Of a stretch of DNA of 64,000 nt, positions 12,201 through 23,561 are shown in pieces. The stretch spans positions 39,994,501 to 40,058,500 of the forward strand of contig BRKX01000004.1 in the NCBI GenBank assembly GCA_026008535.1, written 5' to 3'. The stretch comes from Perilla frutescens (Eukaryota; Streptophyta; Magnoliopsida; Lamiales; Lamiaceae). Below the pieces are notes generated by a model, which did not search any database, was not told where the DNA came from, and worked only from the letters and a program-made list of their open reading frames with translations. How positions within the stretch are numbered: position 1 is the first letter of the stretch; every line of letters begins with the position of its first letter. The position numbers were made by a program, and so were the translations under genes.

Positions 12201-15200
12201 CAAAGTAAAAATCGACAAGGTCCAACATGCTAGCCATACAAAAACTGGTAATCCTGAGCCCCATGGCATGGAGTACAGAAGATAAACAGAAGCAATAACC
12301 CCAATAATCAAGAAACTCCAAGTATAAATTTTCCTGTCCATGAAGCTTTTGACCTGCATAAATTAGGGTAAAAGAGACCAAGAATGAGATTTGGAGTACT
12401 CAGAGATATCCTGTAGACTTACAGATTAATATAAGAATGATGCTACATTACCAGGATTTCAAGAAGGAACACTGATACAATAAAGCTGGCCAAGAATTTT
12501 GCAAAATAACTAATTTCTTTTCCAAGCATGTATCTCCAAAGTTCTCTCAAAAACTGATATTCACAGCAGATTTGGACCCAAAGAAATATTGTCATTGCAA
12601 AGTATGCATGATAGAGAGGAGGAGCATGTTCCACTAGCAGTATAACACACACTGATCCCATCAGAAGACATCCAGAGAAGTATATCTGTCAAGGGAAAAC
12701 ATACTTATTGTTAAGAAGAAGCAAAAAGTTGCAAGAAACTAACATATGAACATAGTTTGCTTTACTACCTTCCGGGTGTTCGTCTTCAGGTAAACCAATT
12801 GGTCCTTATGGAAAAACTTTCTAGGCAATGAGGTATAAGATTGCAACACATGGACTGTCAGATAAATCATCCATCCAAGGTAGCCAAGAGAAATTACAGC
12901 CATCAGCCTAAACCAATCATAAGTTTGAAAATAGTGAAGCCCTTCCAGTGCCAAACTTCGGAGATTTTCAGATAGCGTTTTTGCAGCTTCATAATTGCTA
13001 ATGGATATTAGGTGTTCAATTTGATCCAAGACCAAAGTATAATTGACCAAGTGTTTGAAAGGCTTGAAACGCATCGAGTTTGACTGCTTTAATTCTTATC
13101 ATATAATCAAGGAAACAGTTTCAGAAATAAATAAATAAGTTTCATTCCCAAGCATCCTCCCTAGATTTGTTTAAAAGGGAAGCTAGATCCTAAAATCTAC
13201 TTAAATAGATAACCTAACTGACAGATATTATTTAATCAGCATAGCATTTCCCAGTTCCCCCTGCTCCAGTCTCACAGTTGAGACCCCCAAAAGGCATGAT
13301 ACTGCACTAGAGCTAAGCAGACATTGATCGTCAAACAGCCCATAATTTAATGAATGAATTTGGAGACAAAAATGAATCATATTAGAGCTTCAGGGTGGAA
13401 TTAGTTCAACAAATTCAAAACATTCCGAGCAAGAGTTAGAAAATAACCACAATGGTGTCTGTATAAAGGATACGTGATTTTCGAAGAAATTGACTGAGAA
13501 TTTGCTTTGTGTTAGCCAAAACAGCCTCAACTTCATCAACCTGTTACACATTTTTCATGTCGCCGTTAAGTAATCTTAGATGTAATGAAAAAGTTTACAA
13601 AAAATGAAGATTCAAAAAAGGAAATGAAGATTATGCGAAATTGCATAGCTTAAGTTTTGATTGGTAAAGACAAATCCCATGGTTCAAGCTTTCATGCGAT
13701 CACCAGGGTAACTTTACATTGCCAGCTCACCTCACTAAGATTAACAAATCCAAGCGGCAAATTTCCAACTGAGTTAACAGGACATGGCAAACCTACAAGT
13801 GTTGACTGTCAAAAGTTCCAAAGAATTGTTAAAAGTAAATAAAGGTACGCATTTTTAAATGAAAGTTAGGTGAAAAACAAAAATTTCACTATTTGATAAA
13901 TTGCACAACCATCAATGGTGCAATATCAGCTTGATTCACATCCAGTCTCTCAATGCCATCAAGACCCCAGTCGGCTGGTGTAGGCATGCCATGGACATGG
14001 TCATCAACAAAGCGAACAGTATGTTCATGGTGATGGTTTTCAGAAACTCGCATGGGTGGTCGAACACCTGCTCCCCAAGCAACAAGGGGAGTATCAGTGT
14101 TTGACGGATGCCCATCTCCATGGCTCCCTTTCAAGAAAAATGATTGCTATCAGCATGTTGATGCCCCAACTCCATAGACAAAGTATTTAATGAATTTTCA
14201 GCAGAATATTCATGTAGCTTGTAAGTGAAAATATGATGGAACAATGCACAACCTTTATCACTCATCCCATGATCAGCAGTAAAAACATAAGCTGTCAAAT
14301 TGTCCTTGAAGTAATTCTGAACAAGATTATAAACTCTTTCAGCAATATGGTCAACAACCCTAACATTATTGAGATATATGGGTGAATAAGGCCGATGAGC
14401 ATGACCATTTGAATCACAACCAAGCAGGTGCAAGAATAAGACAAGATTATCTTGTTGAAGAAGCTGCTTTAATTTCACATCTTCATTAGACCTGTTCAAG
14501 AGACCCTCAAATTGATCCAGTGACCATTCATCCAAAAACGATGCATCTGCACCAAAACAAAATATAAGATGAGAAAAATCACATGCTAATTTACAAATAA
14601 TCAACCTGAGATTCAGAAAAAAGAAAAGAAGAAACAAACCAGTTGCAAAATCTTCGTATTCATGTGGATAAGATTTCCATGTGCTATGCTGCAAGGCCCC
14701 ACAAAATATAGGAATAATATCTGGGCTGCCAAATGCAAATGTATGCCGGCTCCTATTAAACACAGAATCAAACTCAACTGGATTTGCTTTCCACCCTAGA
14801 ATGAAACAGTAGCCAGTGATCAAATATGGAATGAAACAAGTAATGTCCACATCTCAAGATACAAACAATCATACACAAAGGAATATAACTTAGTCTTGAT
14901 CCCTCTCTACCATTAATACAACTTCAGCTATCAAGATTAAGTTCAACAAAAAGAAATTTCACCCGGGAACAAGCCAACATAGATTCAAAACACTCGAATT
15001 ATTATCTACCTTTAGTAACAGCACTAGGATCTTCATAAAAACCAGCAATGATAGCAACATGTCCAGGCCTAGATTCCGTCGGGGGCCGTGCGTGTGAGAC
15101 TCCCCAACGACCACGCTCCTTAATCACACTCCTCAAGAACGGTGCCCTGTAACTCCCATTCGAATCAGGCTCGAAAAACTTGTCAGCCCTCAAACCATCC

Positions 15201-15537
15201 GCTGTAATCAAAACACCACAGTCGTTCAGTCAGAAACTCAAACACTTTGTGTGCAACACGCATTCACAAGAAAATGAAACAATCAAGTACCAACAAGCAG
15301 CAGCAGGCGTTTGGCAGGGGCAGAGAATCGAGGCTTCACGGGCTCCATACCGTGAACGATCGGGGTCTTGAAATAAATGTCAAAAATGCTGAGCATGTAA
15401 ACTGCGTGGAGTAATACTCCAAGAATTACCAGCCATTTTTCTCGTCTTCTGAGAAACTGAGTTCGGATGCTCAGACTGTTTGCTTCTGATGATCCGACGT
15501 TGTTCCGGATTCCGAGTATTCCATCTCCTCCCCTCAT
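9240..15537 (-). CDS. PIGN: GPI ethanolamine phosphate transferase 1 (PIG-N/MCD4 family), intact, 18 exons
   Basis: An ER membrane enzyme of GPI-anchor synthesis that adds ethanolamine phosphate to the first mannose. Exons, 5' to 3' on the minus strand: 15537-15291, 15201-15010, 14795-14640, 14546-14253, 14127-13910, 13805-13731, 13540-13474, 13094-12769, 12685-12452, 12353-12166, 11619-11481, 11389-11281, 10749-10647, 10537-10348, 9952-9854, 9774-9716, 9602-9497, 9410-9240. All junctions are GT-AG and phases agree, giving 2973 nt, 990 residues plus stop, close to the usual plant length. Residues 35-55 form a membrane segment. The alkaline-phosphatase-like metal site shows ADGLRAD (83-89), the probable nucleophile Thr124 in RPPTES, then ADHGMSDKG and SHGDGHP near 290-304. 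The C-terminal half (HFFFL, GSWMEIGN) is the multi-pass PigN domain. The start is the first Met of exon 1. No stop or frameshift was seen. Some splice choices are by similarity to the family. Confidence 0.93.
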
Positions 15538-15997
15538 TCTTTTTTCAAGATTGGATTTTTCACTACTGAATCTTCCGTAATCAGCTTTGTTCGATGTGAT
15601 TTGATTCTTGAAAATGGGTCAGTAATTTAGAAACATGAGAAGGGTATGCTTCGGGTATTCGGGTCAGAGGATCCGGGTTCTGTTCGGAGCTGGAAATCGG
15701 TATGGTGTTGCTGCGATGCAATACAACTCCCTCAGCGTAGGTTGCAATATGTTTTTCAGTAGCATGTTTCAGTGTTCAACTATCTAAACAATAAAGAATA
15801 TAACATTTAAAATTACTACTTTTACATATTCACATTTTCTTTGTTTTTTAAACTCAGTGAACGAAATTTATGTGTAAATGGATCTTTGTGACCAAATCAA
15901 ATGAGACTAGGAAAGAAGAAAATTCAAACAAAATTTAATGATTCCACCTTTTATATTATATTTTAGATTTTATTATGTATTTAGATTATGTTATCAA
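15538..15997. promoter_or_regulatory. Presumed 5' UTR and promoter region of PIG-N
   Basis: About 460 bp between the PIG-N start codon and the Helitron end at 15998. GC content is near that of the coding exon close to the gene and falls sharply beyond 15780. No convincing TATA box could be assigned on the minus strand. The Helitron caps the upstream DNA, so any promoter beyond it would be element-derived. Confidence 0.4.
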
Positions 15998-17095
15998 CTA
16001 GTATTACACCCGTGAGATTAACGGTGAGAGTGAGATACGCATAAAATTTTATCAAAATATGATCACAATAAAAAGTATTTCTTCAATTATCATACTAAAT
16101 TAAAACTCCCGCAAGGTCTAAACTATAAATTTTGTTTTAAGAAATTAAAATACGTAAAATTTATTTAATATATAATTAAATGAAAAATTAAATAATTTTT
16201 TTTTAATTTCAAAATATTTATTTAAAAAATTATGCTTTTTAAAATTAAGAATTTAAAATGTATTTGATCTTAAAATGATAAAATCAAATATATCTCAATT
16301 GAAAGATTGAGAAAATTGAGATACTTCTCGAGCTTGGACATCACAATTTACAACTAATCTTGCCACCACATTAAATTACAATTTGACTGTTCTATTTAAT
16401 CCTTATTTTATTAACATTATTATTTTTTACCACAACACCCTTAAAAAAAACTTCTTAAACAATTAAATCAAATTTTTTTAGTTAAATATTAAAGTAATTT
16501 AGTCTTACGAAAAATCTTAATCCTCATTACCAAGATTTGCTAACAAAATAAATTAAAAAATAATTGAATTTTTTGTAAGAAAAAAATCATTATTACTAAA
16601 AATTGAAATAAATTCATTTATTTATATAAATAACCTTTTATTAATAAAAGACTGTTTTTACTATTTTTATGTTTAGATAAAAATGAAATAAATAAAATTA
16701 TTTTTATGAATCACTTGTTTATTGATAAAACATCATTATTAATAATTTTGGCAAAATGATGTTACAATTTTCTATGGGTACTAACATTCATTTATACAAA
16801 AAATCAAATAAATACATAATTATCTAAAATTCAATTGGGTCAATAATAATAAACAATTATATTATGCATAAAACAATTAGATACGAAACATAAATATAAA
16901 TACCCGATGAAAATAAGAAATAATTTCAGCCAAAGTGTGAAAAGTAGGGGATACAGTCTCAGTAAAAAAATATATTAAATATAAATTAACATATTAATTT
17001 ATACTACAATATATTAAAATTTATTACATCCCACTGTGAGACTACGTATATAAAAATGCATCTAGAGATAAAAATAATTTCTTAATAAACTTCAG

Positions 17096-17153
<58 letters not shown>

Positions 17154-18878
17154 TTTAGGCTGAATAACAATTACAAAAAATCTTGGCCATGAAACTTTAA
17201 ATATTAAAAAAAAAAGGTAACTATAAAGCATGAAACAGTACAAAAATTGCAAAACAAATTGAAATATATGCAATTGAGTAAATTATCATTTTTTTATAAG
17301 CATGTCACCTTGATGAACACGTTAAAGTGAAGTTGTGATCCATCTCTGAAATGCTCCTATAAATAATAATAATTATTATAATCGTGTAAGAGTGAATTAT
17401 AAATTACAATATATATAATTAACACGAACTGAATTAACAGACAGTAAAGTGTTTAAATTAATAAATTAATTATAAATTATGAAGATCTAAATCACCTGTT
17501 TTGTACAATTATCGTCTCCAAAAATCTGAATTGCAACAATCTTCATATACATAGCCATGCATTTATCACCTTCAACACATAATATTTAAGAAATAAATTA
17601 GTACATAGAATTTGTATAATGCTACACAACAAATGGTAAACTAAAATAAAATAAAAAAGCGTAAAAAAATAGAAAGAAGCAACACGTACGTTCTTGAATT
17701 GATCACTGAATCGTCATCATACGGAGAGAGTGGTGAGAGAAGTATACATTTTGTAAGGAATGAACCACTATATATAATATCCATTTTTTTGTGGTTGTAA
17801 ATTGATTTATTTAAACATTAAATAAATTGTCGTTACCATGATTTATTTGGAATTTAGGATGCTAATTAGGTAGATTTCAATAAATACATAATTTGGGGAT
17901 GCTAATTAATTAGGCTCCCCAATGAGTCATGCATGCATGCAGCACACATATAAAATATACTTATGTATATAATCTATAAGTATATTAGGTAGTTTTCAAA
18001 AATATTTTAATGACGTATTTCCATAATTATTCATAATTATATTATATTAGGTAAATTTGACTTTCTTACTATATATATATAGAAAGAAAGAAAAAAAAAT
18101 ATCCAATTAAATATTAGATGTATGTATGTATATATAGATTGTGATTATATATGAATGACAAAAGAAGATACACACATGTATCCACAAAAATAAAATAAAT
18201 TTATTTTAAAAAATAAATTTATTAATGTATTTAAGGTAAAAAAATAAATTTATTAATGTATTTAAAGTAATTATATGTTTCTATAATTAAAGTCTTAATA
18301 ATATATATATAATAAGATTTTCGGTTACTACATTATATCAAAATTGAACTGAATACATTAATTAATTGATAATTAATGACAATATGGATTGCCATAATTT
18401 GTTTAGGACAGTAAATTGAATTTTTTTAAGCATTACCTTAATTGAATGAATCGATTCATATAATACTTCATGGATTCATCCCTAATATAAAAAAAGATAT
18501 GGTATATATATTTAATCAAATTTAACACCAATAGATAATTAAATTAAATATAGTATATATTAACCATTTGATATATATGATTTATACATGCATATATATA
18601 CTAAGCCTCAATCCTTAAAGAATATTATGCGTAGATATGCAATATATTCATCTATAATATAATAGATATAGTATATATTGACATATTTAAATAGAGTAAT
18701 TTACCTATATTATTGTAGCTTTGCAATATGATTAATTAATTTTATAGTTTTTATTATTTAATTGCTTAATTATTTGCTTGTATAGTTATATCACTATTAT
18801 TAGAAAATTGATTTAGGTGGAAAAATTTATTGTTTCTATTTGCGACGACGACTATCTTACTTTTAGATATAATATAGA
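15998..18878 (-). mobile_element. Non-autonomous Helitron, 2.88 kb
   Basis: On the minus strand the 5' end is TCTATATTATATCTAAAAG (from 18878), preceded by A. The 3' end reads CCGTTAATCTCACGGGTG then TAATACTAG (15998), followed by T. This gives the Helitron hallmarks: TC start, CTRR end (CTAG), a small hairpin (CCGT/ACGG) about 10 nt before the end, insertion between A and T, and no target duplication. The interior is very AT-rich, has no Rep/helicase frame, and holds a TAA microsatellite. The same 5' end recurs at 6769. Confidence 0.7.
17099..17152. repeat. (TAA)n microsatellite
   Basis: Uninterrupted trinucleotide run of about 18 units inside the Helitron. Confidence 0.95.
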
Positions 18879-19402
18879 TTATGAATTTTATCTAATTTAG
18901 GTTTTATATTTTTCTTATCTTCAAAGTTTCTCAAATATTATAAATAGATAGGTTTAGAATTTTATTAGAGGAGTTGAAGTTTAATAAACAGTGTGATATT
19001 TATGTGCAATTCGGAATTAAATACAACTATGTGTATGTGTTAATAACTAATCAATGGCCTAAAATTTAAGTTTACTTTAAATAAATATAATAATTAAATA
19101 GTATTTTCTTAAAACATACTAATAACATCATAACAATTTGAACTAAATAACAAATTGAAAAAAAAAAAGGAGAAAAGAATGGCTTCCGCTATTGTTCTTC
19201 ATAATGTCAATATGTTTAATTAAAACAATTAAAATATCATAGTAATTAATTTAACTTGGGAATTTAGAGTCCAACAAAAAACACTTTGTCAAGTAACAAA
19301 TTTGTCATGAATGACCATGTATATAGCTGGTATCCCATGGGAAAGTTATAGCTTGTAACCAGCTCGTTTTGGATTACAAGCAACAAACATGGTGCATGAC
19401 TA

Positions 19403-19403
<1 letters not shown>
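18879..19403. other. AT-rich intergenic DNA, nothing recognised
   Basis: No open frame, terminal repeat or gene-like segment was found between the Helitron 5' end and the TA microsatellite. Confidence 0.6.

Positions 19404-19460
<57 letters not shown>
19404..19460. repeat. (TA)n microsatellite
   Basis: Near-perfect TA run of more than 25 units just outside the left end of the Mutator-like element. Confidence 0.95.
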
Positions 19461-19466
<6 letters not shown>

Positions 19467-19910
19467 CAAAAAAAAAAACACAAAAGACAATTGCGAATAA
19501 CAATATTAATAAATAGACAAAAACTTGTATGAGACCGTCTAACGGATCCCCTTATGTTAGACGGGTCAAAACCCGCCCAAACCCGCCCCAAGACCCGCCC
19601 CATGTGCTGTGCATTTTTTTTTTTTGACCTTTTTTCGGCTGCTGGGCTGGGCCTGCCCTTTTTCCCTTCTTTCTTCTTTTTTTCTTTCTTTCTTTTCTTC
19701 TCCTTGTTTTTGGGCTGCTGGGCTGTTTTGCTTTCTTTCTTTCTTTCTTCTCTTTTTGGTTTCGTTTCCCTTTTTTTCTTTCTTTCTTCTCATTTTTTTC
19801 GTCTCTTTCTTTTTTTTTTAATAATTATAATATAGTCATTCCAGGGTATACATTTATTTTTTAAAAAATATATTTTTTTCTTGGCGGTTCACTAATTATT
19901 GAGCCAAAAA

Positions 19911-20605
19911 AAGAAGTATCATTAATTATAAGGTAAAGTATCATTAACTATGAGTGGAGTATATCATTAACCAAAGTATCATTATTTATGAGGTGAAGTA
20001 TTATTTACTCACACATAAATATCATTATTTATGGGGTGAAGTGGAGTCTCATTACTATGGAAAAAAATATCACTAATTGCAAAAGAAAGTATCACTAATT
20101 GAAGAAAAGTATCACTAATTGCAAAGAAAGTATCACTAATTGAAGAAAAGTATCACTAGTGGGATAAGAAAGTATCACTAATTAGAAGAAATGTATCACT
20201 AATTGCAGAAGAAAGTATCACTAATTAGAAAGAAAAATATCACTAATTGAAGAAAATTATCACTAATTAGAAGAAAAGTATCACTAATTGCAGAAGAAAA
20301 TATCACTAATTTGAAGAAAGTATCACTTATTAGAAAGAAAGTATCACTAATTGAAGAAAAGTGTCACTAGTGGCATAAGAAAGTATCACTAATTAGAAGA
20401 AATGTATCACTAATTGCAGAAGAAAGTATCACTAATTAGAAAGAAAAATATCACTAATTACAAAAAAATATCACTAATTGAAGAAAAGTATCACTAATGG
20501 CAGAAGAAAGTATCACTAATTAGAAGAAAAGTATCACTAATTGCAGAAGAAAATATCACTAATTAAAAAGAAAAATATCACTAATTGCAGAAGAAAATAT
20601 CGCTA
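19911..20605. repeat. Minisatellite with core TATCACTAATT and GAAGAAA
   Basis: Some thirty imperfect units of 18-26 bp, each TATCACTAATT plus a purine-rich spacer (GAAGAAAAG, GCAGAAGAAAG or AGAAAGAAA). Units are most regular from 20050 on; the left part (TATCATTA with ATGAGG-type spacers) is more diverged. Higher-order repetition is visible: a block of several units around 20110-20300 recurs around 20340-20600. It lies wholly inside the Mutator-like element. Confidence 0.92.
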
Positions 20606-21075
20606 TTAGTGATGCTTCATTTTTTATTACTAGTGATACTTACTTCATAATTAATGATACTTCTTTGTTGTTAATTTAACAATTAATGCTTAATCATCGG
20701 TAATTTTCATTTTAATGAAAATATAACTTTTATCTTGTAAAGTATCATTAACATTGATATGAAGTATCATTAATAAAATAATTATAAAAAAAAACACAAC
20801 TTCTAATTATTCATAATGAAGCGTAAATTGGAGTTGAAAAAAAATTGCCCAAAAAAAGAAAAAAAAAGTGTATAAATGTGCTCTAAAAAAAAAGTGTATA
20901 AATGTGCTAAAAAAATGGAAAAAAAGTGTATAAATGAGCTCCCAAAAAAAAAGAAAAAAAAGTGTATAAATCGTTAATTGGAATTGTAAAAAAAAAAACA
21001 GAGAGAGAGAGAGAGAGAAAGAGAGGGAGAGGTGATGTGCTGTGTGTGTGACTGTGTGAGAGAAAGAGGGGGTGA

Positions 21076-21186
21076 GGGTAGGGGTGGGTTAGGGTGGGGT
21101 GGGGCCCTTTAAAAAAAAAAAAAAAAGAGGCCAGTCAACGTGTGTTAGAGGGAGAGAGTGGGGGTGGGGGTGGGGGTGGGGCTGGG
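21076..21186 (+). repeat. G-rich tract (GGGGT repeats)
   Basis: Two clusters (about 21069-21105 and 21161-21186) of GGGTGGGG-type words, separated by a poly-A run, within the Mutator-like element. The spacing of G runs would allow G-quadruplex folding of the plus strand; this is inference. Confidence 0.6.
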
Positions 21187-21466
21187 TGCAAAAAAAAAAT
21201 GGAAAAATTAGATGCTGGTCGGGTTAGGATCCGTCTAACGGAAGCGACCCGTTAGACCGTCCTACAGGAGTGTGCCCCTAATAAATATACGATAAAACTA
21301 CTAAAATATATATAATGTGGGCATCAACTAAAAATTCGGCTTCGAAAACTCTTTTCGGCTGATGAACCATTTCATTAGATTCAAACCTCCGTTGTACGAC
21401 GATGAGGGAGAGGACAATGCAAATATCTTGCAGGCAGAAATACAATTTTGAGTCTCTTTACTTTTA

Positions 21467-21904
21467 GAGAATGTTTGGTTTGAGTGCTTAGGGTTGTTTA
21501 GGTTGGATAAACAAATTTATCCACACTTATCAAATATTTGCTTCATATGATAAAAGATTATGATGGATTATCAGCCTTGGATGATATCACTCATTTGAGT
21601 GATAAATTATCACCCCAATATTGAGGTGATTATTTTTATCCCTCTATTGATTAAAGTTAAAATTACACAATTATCCTTATCAACTTTAATAATTATCAAT
21701 GAAAAATTTATATAAAGGGTAATTAAGGTATTGTCCTACATTTTAATCATAATGTTTTAATTCAAATAGAATATTAACACACTATCCTAAATCATTAAAA
21801 TCACAATCAAATAGTCTAAATACATGATTATTTTTATTCGAATATACAATCACACTATATCCAATCAATCTTGTTTATCTGATCCACCGAACCAAATGGG
21901 GGCC
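21467..21904. mobile_element. PIF/Harbinger-like MITE, 438 bp
   Basis: TTA target duplication on both sides (21464-21466, 21905-21907). The left end GAGAATGTTTGGTTTGAGTG matches the inverse of the right end (GGCCCCCATTTGGTTCGGTG), the usual Harbinger pattern with a central TTTGGTT. No coding capacity. Confidence 0.72.
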
Positions 21905-21907
21905 TTA

Positions 21908-22514
21908 GTTTTTATTTCGATAGATCCTTGTACAATGTTTTTTTTTTTTAAATCCCTTCTACTTCAATACTCATTATCAATAATTAGTTCTTATTTGATA
22001 GAGTTAACAAATTTGTTAACTTTTCCGTTATCTAAAATAATGTATTATCTTATTTCAAAAATATAAATTTCATGTCATGAACTAGTTGGAAATTTGATAC
22101 AAAATCCACAAACTTTCATTCTAGGCAAATAAAGACGGCAGTCTTCTTCTTTCACCCAAGGTAAAAACTTGATAAAAACAAAATGAAATTGTCAAGAATT
22201 TCTCTCCAGATATACTAACCACATACAAAAGCATAAAAAAAAAAATACCCGTAAATTGTCCAGAATTTCTCTCGAATGAAATTTCTTTGTCAGAATCAAC
22301 CAAAGTGGAAAACAGATTTCACAAACTCTTTGTTTTTGTTTTCCTTTTCTCAGTACAAGAAATCGATAAAGTGAAGAAAAATATTAGGCTGTTCAAATGA
22401 TATTTTCATTAAAAAGCCTTAATAATTTGAGACATAATATAATTTACTCATCAAAGTAAATACATACAAAATATATTATCAAATATTAACATTTTTAACC
22501 TTTTGGTTTGGGCG
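21908..22514. other. AT-rich intergenic DNA, nothing recognised
   Basis: Between two MITEs. Short open frames are low-complexity A/T-driven. No terminal repeats, RNA gene or protein similarity was recognised. Confidence 0.55.
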
Positions 22515-22522
22515 GGAAACTG

Positions 22523-23072
22523 GGGAATGGATCCTCTACTGTGCCCTTTGGCAGGGACACAACTGGTGGTGTTGTGGCATATTTTGTTAGTATTTTTTAT
22601 TTTCTTTTTTTTTCAAATTTAAAAGAAAAATGTATTTCAAATTTAATTTTGTAAATATTAAATTATCGTTGTATAATTACGGTTGATTTTTTGTGATAAT
22701 TGATTTTTTAGATTCTTGTTTCCCGTTAGGGATGATTATTTCAAAATTTAGTGTATAATTTTTTTTGGTCTATAATTACTAATTTAGGTTGATTATTTAA
22801 AATTAGGCTTTATAGTTATTTTATTATTTTTTAGTTATCATTTTTATTACGGTCGATTAATTTTCACAGTTATGATTTATTATTATTATTTGTTAATTTT
22901 TTTGTTATAATTATTTGTAATTTGTAATTTCTTAGAAACTTTATAATTATGATTAATGTTAAGGAAAAGCAAAAAACTGAATAAAGAAAAGAAAATGAAA
23001 TAGTTCTAAAGCGAAAGAAGTAAAATTTTGAAAGTAAAAATGGCACTTGGCACAGCAGAGGATCCATTCCCA
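22523..23072. mobile_element. Mutator-like MITE, 550 bp
   Basis: The direct repeat GGAAACTG flanks it (22515-22522 and 23073-23080). Terminal inverted repeats of about 23 bp start GGGAATGGATCCTCT and differ at one position (ACTGTGCC versus GCTGTGCC). The interior is AT-rich and non-coding. An 8-9-bp duplication with long perfect ends suggests a Mutator-like origin; hAT is the alternative. Confidence 0.75.
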
Positions 23073-23290
23073 GGAAACTGCTCCATTAATGCTTCGAATT
23101 AAGATAACTCAACAGGCAAACTAATTCATTTGCTCCCTAGTTAACCTAGAAAACTCAACAGACAGTCAGACACAGAGAAAGAGAGAGAAAACTTTTAATA
23201 TATGGGTGATCTTCCACCAAAGATCTGCCGCCAGCCGCCGCTCAAGTGATGGCAGCGTTTGGGATCCCCATTCAAACATGCATTTGATAA

Positions 23291-23542
23291 GCACTCAATG
23301 TGTTTGTAGAAATGCATAGAAGAAAACTGTAAATGAGACGCAAGAATATTTGGAAATTTTCTGATTGTATTCAACTCAACTGATTACAGATATTTACAAT
23401 GTATTTATAGAGCAAAAGCTGTCACTATCTAACTCTAACAAACTACCACATAATGTGGAGAAAAGGCCACGTGGAACACAAATATCTAGTCTACCATCTA
23501 CCTAGCATGCATGCAAACATGCAACCATAATTATATTCAATA
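23291..23542 (-). repeat. 3' LTR of the Ale-type element
   Basis: Matches 41969-42220 with few differences (for example GTTTGTAG/GTTTGTCG and GGAGAAAAGGCC/GGAGAGAAGTCC). Contains a TATAAATACATTG promoter motif on the minus strand near 23400. It lacks the last 25 bp that the 5' copy has before the primer site. Confidence 0.88.
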
Positions 23543-23561
23543 CTCCCCCGTAGAACCGCAG

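Larger units (their letters stand above)
19516..21278. mobile_element. Mutator-like non-autonomous element with internal minisatellite, 1763 bp
   Basis: Flanked by the exact 9-bp repeat TAATAAATA (19507-19515 and 21279-21287), the duplication size of Mutator-like elements. The left end contains GAGACCGTCTAACGGATCC; the right end, reverse-complemented, contains GGACGGTCTAACGGGTCGC, with weaker pairing out to the first base (both start with G). No transposase. Inside are a C/T-rich tract (19613-19821), a minisatellite (19911-20605), about 30-40-bp A-rich repeats with GTGTATAAATG (20868-20972), and GA and G-rich runs (21000-21186). Confidence 0.8.

Noticed and set aside
19554..19835. Open frames on both strands over the C/T-rich tract
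   Set aside because: Composition-driven readings of a polypyrimidine stretch inside the Mutator-like element; they overlap in several frames and show no domain.
20050..20605. CRISPR-like array
   Set aside because: Repeats and spacers are both degenerate and similar to one another, and this is plant nuclear DNA; it is a minisatellite.
21361..21452. Short reading HFIRFKPPLYDDEGE resembling the start of a retroelement gag
   Set aside because: Only about 20 codons, no continuation in any frame; too little to call.
23200..23280. Small ORF MGDLPPKICRQPP as a host exon
   Set aside because: Fifteen codons, no splice donor that continues it, no similarity recognised.
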